From CAZEGV01 sp964511645 (GTDB taxonomy: Bacteria; Bacteroidota; Bacteroidia; Cytophagales; JAAEPT01): a DNA stretch of 37,913 nucleotides. The notes beneath the pieces were generated by a model, which ran no database searches, was not told the origin of the DNA, and was given only the letters and a program-made list of their open reading frames with translations. Every line of letters begins with the position of its first letter. Position 1 is the stretch's first letter. The DNA lies in NCBI GenBank assembly GCA_964511645.1, contig CAZEGV010000025.1, forward strand, positions 1 through 37,913. The letters run 5' to 3'. Of this stretch, positions 1 to 7,966 are shown piece by piece. A program made the position numbers and the translations under genes.

Positions 1-22
1 GCAAAAAACAATTCAATCTAAT

Positions 23-643
23 CTAGACGCATATTACGATCAAAATGGTATTAAAAATAATTGTTCTTTTTTTGGCCTCTTTTTGTGATGAAGTCATAAA
101 TACTGGACAATCTACTGTTTTTGCCCATTCACAAAAATGCTTATTTTCATATTTAAAATACTCCCCTGGAGAAAACAACAACAAAGCATCTATTTCTTTA
201 TGTTTGGATGCCAAGACCAAAGACAAAGATGCTGAATATGAGCTCCCCCACACAATTAATTGCTTAGGTTTATAGTTTCTTTTGACATATCCTAGAGCTG
301 CTTCCAAATCAGGATAAGTATCTTTAGGCATCTTTTTCACTCCTTTTTTCTTCGCGTTTTTTGAAGTTTTATTCTTTATCTTATTGACTTCTTTTCCAAA
401 TCTCTGGTCTATCGCAAGACAATTATACCCCATGGCATTAAGTTTAGGAGCTATATCAATATATTCTCCTCTGCTAAAGAATGCTTGATGAAATAGTAAT
501 ATAAAAGGAGCTTCCTTGTCTTTTGTCATGTATAAATCTCCAGAAATCAATACGCTGTCACTAGCAAAAAAAATAACTGATTGCTGGGAAAAAGAAATAA
601 ATACTCCCAAAATAAAAACACAAGCTAATATTAATTTTTTCAT
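23..643 (-). CDS. Exported alpha/beta hydrolase, C-terminally truncated
   Basis: An exported serine hydrolase of the dienelactone hydrolase-like alpha/beta fold. The 206-residue product starts with a signal peptide (residues 1-20, ending FSFSQ), then a beta-strand leading to FHQAFFSRGEY (51-61) and a nucleophile elbow GSSYSAS (133-139), with Ser135 as likely nucleophile. The fold should continue for about 50 more residues carrying the catalytic Asp and a His-Gly motif. Instead the frame ends after a short unlike tail (from about residue 192), and I could not find the missing segment in the other frames of the first 45 bases. It is therefore a truncated or frame-damaged gene, or an assembly edge effect. 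It lies downstream of purE in the same direction, 87 bases away. The substrate is unknown. Confidence 0.6.
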   Translation of the reverse strand: MKKLILACVFILGVFISFSQQSVIFFASDSVLISGDLYMTKDKEAPFILLFHQAFFSRGEYIDIAPKLNAMGYNCLAIDQRFGKEVNKIKNKTSKNAKKKGVKKMPKDTYPDLEAALGYVKRNYKPKQLIVWGSSYSASLSLVLASKHKEIDALLLFSPGEYFKYENKHFCEWAKTVDCPVFMTSSQKEAKKRTIIFNTILIVICV

Positions 644-730
644 ATTTGATTAACAGAGATATACAAATTATTAATTCTGTTTAAAAGAATTATTTGTTCA
701 AAAAGAGACATATATAGGATTATATACTCT

Positions 731-1240
731 TTACCCCACGAAAGACTGCCAACCTTTATCTTCTATTTCCTTAGCTGACTTTAATACTTTTTCAGTAAGT
801 GAGGACATATATTGCTCTACGTTATTGGCAATTTTATCATCAAAACTAGCGATCATCTTTGCTGCTAAAATCCCTGCATTTTTAGCTCCATCTAGTGCCA
901 TAGTTGCTACGGGAATACCCCCAGGCATTTGCAAAATAGACAATATAGAATCCCAACCATCTATAGAATTACTAGACTTCACAGGAACTCCTATCACGGG
1001 TAAAGAAGTCATAGATGCTACCATTCCTGGTAAGTGTGCTGCTCCCCCTGCCCCTGCTATAATTACTTTAAGCCCACGTTTTTTTGCACCAATAGCGTAA
1101 TCTACCATTCGCTGAGGGGTACGATGTGCCGACACTACCGTCAACTCATATTCTACACCTAATTCTTCAAGCATCTCTGCGGCATCTTTCATAATTCGTA
1201 AATCTGACTGACTGCCCATTATTATCCCTACCTGTATCAT
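731..1240 (-). CDS. purE: N5-carboxyaminoimidazole ribonucleotide mutase PurE
   Basis: PurE converts N5-CAIR to CAIR in de novo purine synthesis, in the cytoplasm. The 169-residue length is usual for class I PurE. Visible motifs are MGSQSD (8-13), SAHRTP (37-42) and GAGGAAHLPGM (63-73), which form the nucleotide site and hold the catalytic His69. Its start codon overlaps the purK stop in an ATGA arrangement, so the two are probably translationally coupled. Because PurK makes the substrate of PurE, the pair supports class I (mutase) chemistry rather than the direct carboxylase of the animal type. Confidence 0.97.
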   Translation of the reverse strand: MIQVGIIMGSQSDLRIMKDAAEMLEELGVEYELTVVSAHRTPQRMVDYAIGAKKRGLKVIIAGAGGAAHLPGMVASMTSLPVIGVPVKSSNSIDGWDSILSILQMPGGIPVATMALDGAKNAGILAAKMIASFDDKIANNVEQYMSSLTEKVLKSAKEIEDKGWQSFVG

Positions 1241-2373
1241 GCTATTATTTTAATCTTTTGTTTTACTAAATCTATTTTTTGTAGTAATTCTTCTCGGTTG
1301 TCACCGATGATTGTGATATGTCCCATTTTTCGGTGAGGTTTTGTGTGTTTTTTTCCGTACAAGTAAATATTTGTACCTGCTACTGCCATTACATCTTCTA
1401 TTCCTTTATAAATAGCCTCTCCTTCATGGGATTCTTCTCCCAATAAGTTTACCATAGCAGAAGGGACAGTAATACTTGTATCTCCTAACGGCAAATCAAG
1501 TATTGACCTTAGTAACTGCTCGTATTGAGATACTACATTGCCGTCAATAGTTTGATGACCGCTATTGTGAGGGCGAGGTGCTACTTCATTGACCAACACT
1601 TCTCCCGATTTGGTAATAAAAAGCTCCACTGCCAAAATCCCTACCATACCAAAGGATTCGATTATTTGTACGGCAATTTTTTTGGCTTTATTTTCTATAT
1701 CACTTGGTATATCTGCTGGTGAGATTAAGTAATCAACCAAGTTATACCTTGGGTCAAACACACATTCTACCACGGGGTATACTTTTGTTTCTCCACTAGG
1801 GTTTCGTGCTACGATTACCGATATTTCTTTGTCAAAATCTATAAATTTCTCCAATAAGCTGTCTGTATCAAAAGCTTTATCAATAACTGACTCATCTTTA
1901 ATCTTAACTACTCCTCCTCCATCATAACCTCCTGTGGCTAACTTATGAAACGCTGGTAAAAACTTTTTGTTTAATAAAACGTCTTCTCTATTTTTAGTCA
2001 ATACAAAATCTGCTGTTGGGATATTATTATCTACATAAAACTGCTTTTGTTTTGATTTATCTTTGATAATTTCGATAATATGAGGCTGAGGAAAAACCTT
2101 TACTCCTTCTTGTTCTAGCTGTTTAAGTGCTTCAACATTTACATTTTCGATTTCAATCGTCAATACATCTTTGTCTTTACCAAAAGTATATACAGCATCA
2201 AAATCTTGTATATTTCCTAACACAAACTCATTGGCAATCTCGCTACAAGGTGCAGATTTGTCGGCATCCAACATTGAAGTGTGTACATTGAGGTTGATGC
2301 AGGGTTGTAACAACATCCTTCCTAATTGCCCACCACCTAATACTCCTAGTTTTAATTCTTTATAAAAATACAT
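1237..2373 (-). CDS. purK: N5-carboxyaminoimidazole ribonucleotide synthase PurK
   Basis: An ATP-grasp ligase that joins bicarbonate to AIR to form N5-CAIR for PurE. From the chosen ATG the protein is 378 residues, starting MYFYKELKLGVLGGGQLG, with the Gly-rich LGGGQLGRML of the pre-ATP-grasp domain at the start. ATP-grasp features follow: KLATGGYDGGGV in the central part, VNEVAPRPHNSGH near residue 265, then the C-terminal domain. The frame can be extended to a TTG at 2394, but that codon lies upstream of a TAnnTTTG promoter box at 2378-2385, so ATG at 2373 is preferred. It is the first gene of a purK-purE operon. Confidence 0.95.
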   Translation of the reverse strand: MYFYKELKLGVLGGGQLGRMLLQPCINLNVHTSMLDADKSAPCSEIANEFVLGNIQDFDAVYTFGKDKDVLTIEIENVNVEALKQLEQEGVKVFPQPHIIEIIKDKSKQKQFYVDNNIPTADFVLTKNREDVLLNKKFLPAFHKLATGGYDGGGVVKIKDESVIDKAFDTDSLLEKFIDFDKEISVIVARNPSGETKVYPVVECVFDPRYNLVDYLISPADIPSDIENKAKKIAVQIIESFGMVGILAVELFITKSGEVLVNEVAPRPHNSGHQTIDGNVVSQYEQLLRSILDLPLGDTSITVPSAMVNLLGEESHEGEAIYKGIEDVMAVAGTNIYLYGKKHTKPHRKMGHITIIGDNREELLQKIDLVKQKIKIIA

Positions 2374-2377
2374 AATG

Positions 2378-2407
2378 CAAATATAATAATTCAATTGTGA
2401 TTTTCAC
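2378..2407 (-). promoter_or_regulatory. Promoter of purK-purE
   Basis: On the minus strand TATATTTG (2378-2385) matches the Bacteroidota -7 consensus TAnnTTTG. Nineteen bases upstream is GTG (2405-2407), a one-base variant of the -33 TTG. The box ends four bases before the purK ATG, so transcription would start at or within a few bases of the start codon. Confidence 0.55.
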
Positions 2408-2425
2408 ATTCATTTTTCTAATGAT

Positions 2426-2600
2426 ATGCGTGAGGGATCCGTCAGTAGACGGACAGGTACTTGCGGAAATCCTTTTTGTTTTCATGTTTTCTGTACTTCG
2501 ACAAACTCAGTATGACAAAAACATAAAATCATAAAGATTGGGAACAGATATCCCGACACCTTTTCACCTTTTTTGGGTGAGAAGGTGTCACGTCCAATTT
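2426..2600 (+). repeat. Dispersed modular intergenic element, copy 1
   Basis: Head module: GCGTGAGGGAT, a perfect small hairpin CCGTC-AGTA-GACGG (2439-2452), then GCGGAAATCCTTTTT. Middle hairpin: ATGTTTT (2484-2490) pairs with AAAACAT (2518-2524) around a core TTCGACAAACTCAGTATGACA that starts at 2498. Tail module: GATTGGGAACAGA, then CCCGAC and a 14-bp hairpin (2555-2568 with 2576-2589) with a T-rich loop. The element fills the gap between purK and the end of the TrpD-like gene, with the tail hairpin nearest that gene's stop. It may work as its terminator. Confidence 0.75.
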
Positions 2601-2603
2601 TTT

Positions 2604-2870
2604 TTATTGTTTTTTGTACCATAAGACATAAGCTTCTCCATTTTTCAGTACTTCTTTTACTCTTTTTTTCGCTTCCGCTAATGAGGTATTCCTAAATACA
2701 GAAAAGGTAAATGCTGCATGATTTACAATCACATCTCTAAATTCATTTTCTTCATTTTTTAGTACATTTATTGCTTTTTCATTAGCTTCTTCTGTTGGTA
2801 ATAACGAAGCATCAGTCCCTTTGCAGTGTGCTACTTGCTCTGAAATTGTAGCCCCGTCATATAAACACAT
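2604..2870 (-). CDS. TrpD-like phosphoribosyltransferase, C-terminal fragment (frameshifted)
   Basis: An 88-residue frame that continues the upstream TrpD-like protein in a different reading frame. Its sequence DGATISEQ...EFRDVIVNHAAF...LAEAKKRVKEVLKNGEA follows the C-terminal end of anthranilate phosphoribosyltransferase folds: a loop after the acceptor site, the alanine-rich NAA helix, then the last helix ending in GEA. The two frames overlap by 14 bases, and joining them needs one base skipped near 2857-2862. The ATG at 2870 is probably incidental. Either the gene is a pseudogene, the base count is wrong, or the ribosome shifts frame. Confidence 0.7.
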   Translation of the reverse strand: MCLYDGATISEQVAHCKGTDASLLPTEEANEKAINVLKNEENEFRDVIVNHAAFTFSVFRNTSLAEAKKRVKEVLKNGEAYVLWYKKQ

Positions 2871-3846
2871 AGTTGGTCTCTCTATTCATAAAGGGTTTAG
2901 TGGTCGCTTCCACGCCTTTCACGTTTACAATACGGTTATAATAGTTAGTGTCTCGTAGTAATTCTACTACTTGATTGCGATAAGCTTTATGTGTATATGA
3001 CGTGTAACAGTAGTTTTTATTGGCTTCAAATACGGGTAATATTTTTTCAAAAGTGGCTAAAAAAGGTCTTTTCACCATTTTTTCACGTAAGTTGAGTAAG
3101 TTGTGGAGTTTTGGGAAAAATTGAGATTGATCAATATACGTCCAGCCAACCGTTTCTAATTCTGTTTTGGATTCGGCAATTGATAAGCTAGGATTTTTAC
3201 CTAATGCTAATAATTGCTGATGTGCTGTAACACCATTTTTTGGGGCTACTTGCTTAAGTCCTGTCATATAAACTGATAAGCCTAATGCTGCCAATATGGG
3301 GCAAATAAAGATGGTAATTGGGTTAATTCTGACACAACCATCATAACTATCACATAGCTGTAACAAGTCTGTGACTGAGATTTTAACGGTATTGACCTGA
3401 TTATCAAAAGCTTGAAAGAATGTTTTGTTTTCTTTATACGTTTCTCTTTTTAATCGTTCTGATTCTAAAAAAATGGCTTTATGTTCAGGTAAAATATTGG
3501 TATCAAATAAATAATCTACCGCTGTAAAAGCTTCTTTTTCGGATAAATCTTGGTGTTGAATTATTTTGGAGCAGAGTTGGGTAAATTCGTCTTCTGATTT
3601 TTTAAATAAAAAATGTAACGAACGAGGTAAAATAATTTTATAATCTTGCTTGAGTGATGAAATTAATTGGGTTTCATAGGTGTTTGCATCGAGCATTAGT
3701 ATTGCTGTCAGCATTGTAGCCAATGTAATTATATTAGGTTTTTGGTGATAAATAATCTCCCTTAAGACTTTTACTTCTTGCTCGGTAAGTGACTTACTTC
3801 CTTTTTTACCTATTCCTTTGTGCTTGAGAAGGACTTTTAGTTCCAC
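2857..3846 (-). CDS. TrpD-like (glycosyltransferase family 3) phosphoribosyltransferase, N-terminal part
   Basis: A 329-residue protein related to anthranilate phosphoribosyltransferase TrpD and its paralogues of the TrpD2/YbiB kind. An N-terminal helical domain (about 20-60) is followed by SYDGCVR (167-173), PILAALGLSVYMTG (183-196) and KNGVTAHQQLLALG (203-216), which align with the regions of TrpD that hold phosphoribosyl pyrophosphate and the substrate. The canonical GTGGD loop is not evident, so classical tryptophan synthesis is doubtful; paralogues of this kind can bind nucleic acid instead. The start is GTG and overlaps the folB stop by 10 bases. The frame ends at TGA followed by C, after which the rest of the fold appears in the next frame (2604-2870). 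The family call is from visible motifs only. Confidence 0.65.
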   Translation of the reverse strand: MELKVLLKHKGIGKKGSKSLTEQEVKVLREIIYHQKPNIITLATMLTAILMLDANTYETQLISSLKQDYKIILPRSLHFLFKKSEDEFTQLCSKIIQHQDLSEKEAFTAVDYLFDTNILPEHKAIFLESERLKRETYKENKTFFQAFDNQVNTVKISVTDLLQLCDSYDGCVRINPITIFICPILAALGLSVYMTGLKQVAPKNGVTAHQQLLALGKNPSLSIAESKTELETVGWTYIDQSQFFPKLHNLLNLREKMVKRPFLATFEKILPVFEANKNYCYTSYTHKAYRNQVVELLRDTNYYNRIVNVKGVEATTKPFMNRETNYVFI

Positions 3847-4211
3847 AAGCCTTTTACTTGCTCTTTATATAAACTTACTTGTGAGTAGGCTACTTGTCCT
3901 CCTACTGGTGGGTTTAGCTTGCGTAATTTTATTTCTACCGACTGTACGGAAGGATAAACTTTAATAATGTCAGAAAAAATAATCTCCAATACAGTTTCTA
4001 ATAACTGCTTAGGACTAGTCATTACCGATTTTATTATTTCATAGAGCTTTTGGTAGTCTACCCCATTTGATAAATCATCAGTTTGTGCCGTTTTACTAAA
4101 ATCAGCTTTGACGGCAACATCTACTTCGTACCAATTACCTAGTACAGTTTCTTGAGGAAACATTCCGTGATAAGCAAATATCTTAACTGACTTGAGGCTA
4201 ACTTCGTGCAT
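3837..4211 (-). CDS. folB: Dihydroneopterin aldolase FolB
   Basis: FolB cleaves 7,8-dihydroneopterin to 6-hydroxymethyl-dihydropterin and glycolaldehyde in folate synthesis. The length of 124 residues is normal. The signature residues can be seen: FAYHGMFPQE (12-21, with Glu21 in the pterin pocket), NGVDY (49-53, Tyr53), LLET (70-73, Glu72) and KLNPP (98-102, catalytic Lys98). It starts three bases after the DivIVA-domain gene and overlaps the TrpD-like gene, so it belongs to a four-gene operon whose other members do not share its pathway. Confidence 0.93.
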   Translation of the reverse strand: MHEVSLKSVKIFAYHGMFPQETVLGNWYEVDVAVKADFSKTAQTDDLSNGVDYQKLYEIIKSVMTSPKQLLETVLEIIFSDIIKVYPSVQSVEIKLRKLNPPVGGQVAYSQVSLYKEQVKGLWN

Positions 4212-4214
4212 GGA

Positions 4215-4955
4215 TTATAAATTATCGAAAAACGATTTTCTTTCATTTGAAGATTTCTCTTCTTCTGGTTTTTGAGTTTCTTCAGCTTCTTCTTCGTAAG
4301 AGGTGTTGACTACAAACTCAAAAGTTTCCGCTTCATCATCAGTGTTAGGTTCTACTGTTTCGGCTACAATTTTATCCGTAGACTCTTCTTGTTTTTTGAT
4401 ACTTTCAAGCATTCCGTCTACATCTAGTTTTGCACCTTTAGTTTCGTATTTATCTACTCTTTCTAATGTATCGTTAGATATACTTCTGAGTTCTAATAAT
4501 AAATTATCTCTTTGATTTTCTATGGATCTAAAATCATTTTCGCAATGTTTAATTTGCTCTCTTAGTTCAGCGTTTATTTCTCTCACCATCGACTCGGCTT
4601 CGTCAATCAAGTCTTTAGCTCGATGTTTGGCATCATTCACCAAATTATCCGACTCCATTTTTGCTTCTTTGAGCTGTATTGTAGCCGATTTGTTAGCGTG
4701 ATCTATCATGCTTGCACCTGTGTCTTCGGCTGTTTTTAATGCTTTAAACAATGATGTTTCTACTTCTCTAAGTTTCTCTGTGTCTTTTTCGGCTTGTTTG
4801 AGCTTTTCGTTTAATGTCTTATAATCTGCCAGTAAGCGTTCCCACTCTTGAGACAAGGATTTCAAAAAAGCATCTACCTGCTCTTTTTCGTAACCTCTAA
4901 AGCCTTTCTCAAAATCTTTTTGTCTAATTTCTAAAGGAGTAATACTACTATACAT
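4215..4955 (-). CDS. DivIVA domain-containing coiled-coil protein
   Basis: A 246-residue cytoplasmic scaffold protein. The N-terminus (ITPLEIRQKDFEKGFRGYEK, 5-24, followed by EQVDAFL) is the membrane-binding DivIVA/GpsB motif, in which aromatic and basic residues at the tip of a short coiled coil touch curved membrane. Residues about 30-170 form a long heptad-rich coiled coil (KLKQAEKDTEKLREVET and following), then an acidic low-complexity tail. In Gram-positive bacteria such proteins mark poles and septa; in Bacteroidota the role is less well known. It overlaps the WD40 gene upstream by 8 bases and lies 3 bases before folB, so a shared transcript is likely. Confidence 0.85.
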   Translation of the reverse strand: MYSSITPLEIRQKDFEKGFRGYEKEQVDAFLKSLSQEWERLLADYKTLNEKLKQAEKDTEKLREVETSLFKALKTAEDTGASMIDHANKSATIQLKEAKMESDNLVNDAKHRAKDLIDEAESMVREINAELREQIKHCENDFRSIENQRDNLLLELRSISNDTLERVDKYETKGAKLDVDGMLESIKKQEESTDKIVAETVEPNTDDEAETFEFVVNTSYEEEAEETQKPEEEKSSNERKSFFDNL

Positions 4956-5847
4956 AACTATTAAGATTTATATCCCAAACCATGATTTTACGGTCATCGC
5001 TACAGCTTACTAATTGCTGGTTGTATGATGACCACAATAATTTATTTACTGATGTTTTGTGAGATTCGTATCGCCCGTTATCTATTACTTTTAATAACTG
5101 ACAGGTATTCGTATCCCATATTTTAATGGTTTTATCCATACTCGATGTTGCAAAACATTCTCCATCTTCTCTAAATACTATGTCGTGAATTGTATACATA
5201 TGTGCTACAACTTCTTTTATCAAAGTCATGTCTTTTGTATCCCAAACTTTCAAACAAGCATCTCCACCTACACTATACAATCTATCTCCGCAAACTTTCA
5301 ATGCAAAAATCGTTTTTTTATGTGCCAGTTCAATGCTATTTGTTATATTTTTATTCACATCTAAACAATAGATATTATGAGTACTTGTACCTATAAATAT
5401 ATTTTGACCATCATTACAGATAGTCCTGATACTTTTACTGCTTAACTGAATAGTGTCTACTATCAAAAATGTGTGATAATCTATAATTGTGAGTGTTCCT
5501 TTACTATCCCCTATATAAATGTTATCTCCTAAGTAATCAATGGCATAAATAGCACCACTTACACAAGTTAAACTACGAATTTCTTTTTTTGACAAAATGT
5601 CTATTTCATGAATACCATCGTAATTATGCCCTACAAGTACTGTGTTTGAATCAGAGAAATATTTCAGGGCATAAATAGAATTAGGTAGTTTTGCTAAAAG
5701 AGCAGCATCTTTCCCGCTTTCCAAATCCCATAAGGCCACCATACCATCTCCTCCAGCCGATATAAATCCGCTTTCTGATATAGGTTCTAAAACATAAACT
5801 GCATCTTTATGTCCTTCTAATTCTTTATTTTTCTTTATTTTGACCAA
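4948..5847 (-). CDS. Cytoplasmic WD40-repeat beta-propeller protein
   Basis: A 299-residue protein made almost wholly of WD40 repeats, about seven blades. Clear repeat ends include MVALWDLESG (about 39), LKVWDTKDM (about 200), IKIWDTNTC (about 243) and IMVWDINLN (about 286), each preceded by a GH-type turn such as EGHKDAV or VAHMYTI. There is no signal peptide or membrane segment, so it should be a cytoplasmic docking platform. The only usable start is TTG at 5847: a stop codon sits two codons upstream and no ATG occurs early in the frame. Its stop overlaps the DivIVA-domain gene by 8 bases, which suggests the two scaffold proteins act together. Confidence 0.85.
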   Translation of the reverse strand: MVKIKKNKELEGHKDAVYVLEPISESGFISAGGDGMVALWDLESGKDAALLAKLPNSIYALKYFSDSNTVLVGHNYDGIHEIDILSKKEIRSLTCVSGAIYAIDYLGDNIYIGDSKGTLTIIDYHTFLIVDTIQLSSKSIRTICNDGQNIFIGTSTHNIYCLDVNKNITNSIELAHKKTIFALKVCGDRLYSVGGDACLKVWDTKDMTLIKEVVAHMYTIHDIVFREDGECFATSSMDKTIKIWDTNTCQLLKVIDNGRYESHKTSVNKLLWSSYNQQLVSCSDDRKIMVWDINLNSYV

Positions 5848-5901
5848 TACTTATGTATATTAAGAATGATTACTCATAAATGTAATCATAAAATATAATA
5901 G

Positions 5902-6525
5902 ATGCCTATAATTCAACACGAATATATAAATGATGCTCTGCTAGGTGTATGGGAAATCACAGAGGATGAAAACACTCTTCTTAGTGTTTTACAACCAAAA
6001 AAAGAAGATTTAAAAACACTAAGTAAAGTTGCCGCACAAAATACCCGAATAGAAAAAATAGCAGCCAGAGCATTAACGAAAGAATTATGCACTCGGCTTG
6101 ACTATCCTTATACCTGTATTTATAAAAATAAACACGGAAAACCGATGTTAGAATGTGACTTGGAAATATCTATCTCCCACTCTACCAATTATGCAGCGGC
6201 TATTATAGCACCTCAAAAAGTAGGGATAGACATCCAAAAATACACCGATAAAATACACAAAGTCAAACACCGAGTATTTACTGATACAGAAATAGAAATG
6301 ATTGATGATGATGACATGATGCTCATCGTATTATGGGGTTTTAAGGAAACCTTATACAAACTCTATGGAAATAGAAAACTTACTTTTAAACGAGACATTA
6401 TCGTTCAAGACATTGATTTTGATAACAAAACAGGTACTACTAGTATCGGAATAAATGGAAAGCACAACACTTACCAGCTCAAATATGAACAAATTAAAGA
6501 CCATATTCTTACTTATAATATTTAG
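5902..6525 (+). CDS. 4'-phosphopantetheinyl transferase superfamily protein
   Basis: A Sfp-type enzyme that moves the phosphopantetheine arm from coenzyme A onto a carrier protein, giving the holo form. The 207-residue length fits the Sfp rather than the AcpS group. Motifs in order are HGKP (78-81), ISISHS (89-94), VGIDIQ (107-112, with Mg-binding Asp110) and WGFKETLYK (145-153), a slightly altered WxxKEAxxK that keeps Lys148 and Glu149. No carrier protein or polyketide gene lies nearby; it may serve fatty acid synthesis ACP, as isolated copies in Bacteroidota may do. It is divergent from the WD40 gene, 54 bases apart. Confidence 0.9.
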   Translation: MPIIQHEYINDALLGVWEITEDENTLLSVLQPKKEDLKTLSKVAAQNTRIEKIAARALTKELCTRLDYPYTCIYKNKHGKPMLECDLEISISHSTNYAAAIIAPQKVGIDIQKYTDKIHKVKHRVFTDTEIEMIDDDDMMLIVLWGFKETLYKLYGNRKLTFKRDIIVQDIDFDNKTGTTSIGINGKHNTYQLKYEQIKDHILTYNI

Positions 6526-6982
6526 CGGATACTTCTCTGCTACACAAGCACAGCAGATTAGTCATTTTGAGATTAACATAAGCAAAGATTCTATATTTAC
6601 GAGTAAAAGCATTTCAGAAACTTATATCGTTTTCTTTTTTCTAGCTGATGATTGTCCTTTTGACAAAGTTTATCAAAGCCGTATAGAAAATATTGTAAAG
6701 AAATACCCTCAGTACAAATACATCTACGTGGGAGATAGTGATAAATCCCCAAATAAAATCCCAATGACTAAGATGACCCAAATTCGTTTTGGAATTGTAA
6801 AAACTCCTAGTGCTATATTATGTAAAAATACAAGTACAGGTTTACGTATTTTATACAAAGGGGCTATTGATGACAACCCACAACTAAACGAAAATGTTAA
6901 AAACACTTATCTTGAAAATGTTTTAAAAAATATACCCGACAGCTATATCGAAAAGAAAACCGTAGGTTGTAAAATAGATTAA
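6485..6982 (+). CDS. Exported thioredoxin-fold (redoxin-like) protein with a single active-site Cys
   Basis: From the ATG at 6485 the product is 165 residues and starts with a signal peptide (MNKLKTIFLLIIFSG through TQAQQ). The earlier ATG at 6455 would put ten polar residues ahead of the signal, so it is rejected. A thioredoxin-like core follows: a strand VFFFLADDCPFDK with one Cys in place of CxxC, a helix, strand YKYIYVGDSD, and VKTPSAIL, which supplies the cis-proline. The C-terminus TVGCKID holds a second Cys that resembles the ending of periplasmic redoxin-like proteins. With no CxxC, a peroxiredoxin-like or binding role is more likely than disulfide exchange. The gene begins inside the 3' end of the phosphopantetheinyl transferase gene (41-base overlap). 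Confidence 0.65.
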   Translation: MNKLKTIFLLIIFSGYFSATQAQQISHFEINISKDSIFTSKSISETYIVFFFLADDCPFDKVYQSRIENIVKKYPQYKYIYVGDSDKSPNKIPMTKMTQIRFGIVKTPSAILCKNTSTGLRILYKGAIDDNPQLNENVKNTYLENVLKNIPDSYIEKKTVGCKID

Positions 6983-7071
6983 CGCTTATTTTCAATATCA
7001 AAAAAGAGTAGCTTACTTGATATTAGGTGAACAAATTATTACCTTAGAGATTAATAATAAACAAAACATAT

Positions 7072-7500
7072 ATGTTTTCATTTCTTACTGGCGGAAAAGA
7101 AGCTCAAAATGAGTCTCATCTCAAAAATTTAATTTTGATGGCTCGTTCTGATAATGATATTGACAAATCAGAAGTTGATGTTATTATGAAAATTGGTAAA
7201 GAAAGAGGGTTTACAGAAGTTCAAATCAAAGATATGTTAAAATCTAATGAGCGAACAGACTTAATCACCCCAGAAAATGACAACGAGCGATTTGAGCAAT
7301 TATATGACTTGACGCAAGTGATGCTTGCTGATGGTATTATTGAAGATGATGAGCTTGAATACTGTACTAAGTTTGCTAATAAAATCGGTTTCCGTAAAAC
7401 GATTTCGTGGATGTTAATTTTACTAATCTTAGAAGGCGTGGAAAAAGGAGTGGATAAAGAGTGGATTTACCACAGATGTAAACATTATTTATCGGCTTAA
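7072..7500 (+). CDS. TerB-like (tellurite resistance/DjlA N-terminal fold) protein
   Basis: A 142-residue soluble helical protein of the TerB-like family. Two acidic helix-turn-helix repeats are visible, LILMARSDNDIDKSEVDVI (about 25-43) and LTQVMLADGIIEDDELEYC (about 84-102). These are the metal-binding-like acidic loops (D-x-D/E-I-x-x-x-E) of this family. The precise function is unknown: relatives occur as isolated cytoplasmic proteins and as domains near membrane stress systems, and there is no tellurite operon here. It converges with the ExbD gene, leaving only four bases between the stops. Confidence 0.8.
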   Translation: MFSFLTGGKEAQNESHLKNLILMARSDNDIDKSEVDVIMKIGKERGFTEVQIKDMLKSNERTDLITPENDNERFEQLYDLTQVMLADGIIEDDELEYCTKFANKIGFRKTISWMLILLILEGVEKGVDKEWIYHRCKHYLSA

Positions 7501-7504
7501 CACA

Positions 7505-7966
7505 CTAATCATTCACGGCTGAAGTTTGTACAGCATTATAATTAATAGCTCGCTGATTTTCTTCCCGTAGTTTATTTTCAATATCCGTTTTTACACCTAC
7601 ATCTACTGAGTCATCAATTTTTAGCACTACAATTAATTTATCAGCCTTATCCCCTAGTTTCTGTCTGGCTTCTGCCAAAAATTGAGGTATTTGCTCTAAA
7701 GTAATGAATTTATCATTTGCTTGTATCCGAGGAGCCGTTCCCAACCCCTTGTCGCTAGGTGGCCCTATATATAGGTAGGCGACCAAGCTCATGTCTTCAA
7801 GTCGCTCTAGCTCTGTTACCTTTACTCCGTGATTTTGAACCTTAAGTTCAGCAGGCTTCATCTTGGTTGTCACCATAAAGAAAAACAGCAAGATAAAGAT
7901 GATATCTGGCAATGCAGAAGTAGGTATCTCTTGAGAGGTCTTTGTTTTTTTTGAAAAATTTCCCAT
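7505..7966 (-). CDS. exbD: Biopolymer transporter ExbD (second copy)
   Basis: A 153-residue inner-membrane protein with a single span near the N-terminus (about 21-36) and a periplasmic domain. It has the ExbD pattern: short basic cytoplasmic head, then IPTSALPDIIFILLFFFMV with the conserved proton-path Asp (Asp21) at the start of the span. The periplasmic part is shorter than that of its neighbour. With ExbB and the other ExbD it should use the proton gradient to energise TonB-type outer-membrane transport, or a related motility or trafficking process. Its ATG overlaps the upstream ExbD stop by one base (TAATG). Confidence 0.92.
   Translation of the reverse strand: MGNFSKKTKTSQEIPTSALPDIIFILLFFFMVTTKMKPAELKVQNHGVKVTELERLEDMSLVAYLYIGPPSDKGLGTAPRIQANDKFITLEQIPQFLAEARQKLGDKADKLIVVLKIDDSVDVGVKTDIENKLREENQRAINYNAVQTSAVND

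Noticed and set aside
672..692. 7-bp A/T hairpin between purE and the hydrolase gene
   Set aside because: Possible purE terminator, but the stem is almost all A-T and no T run follows on the minus strand.
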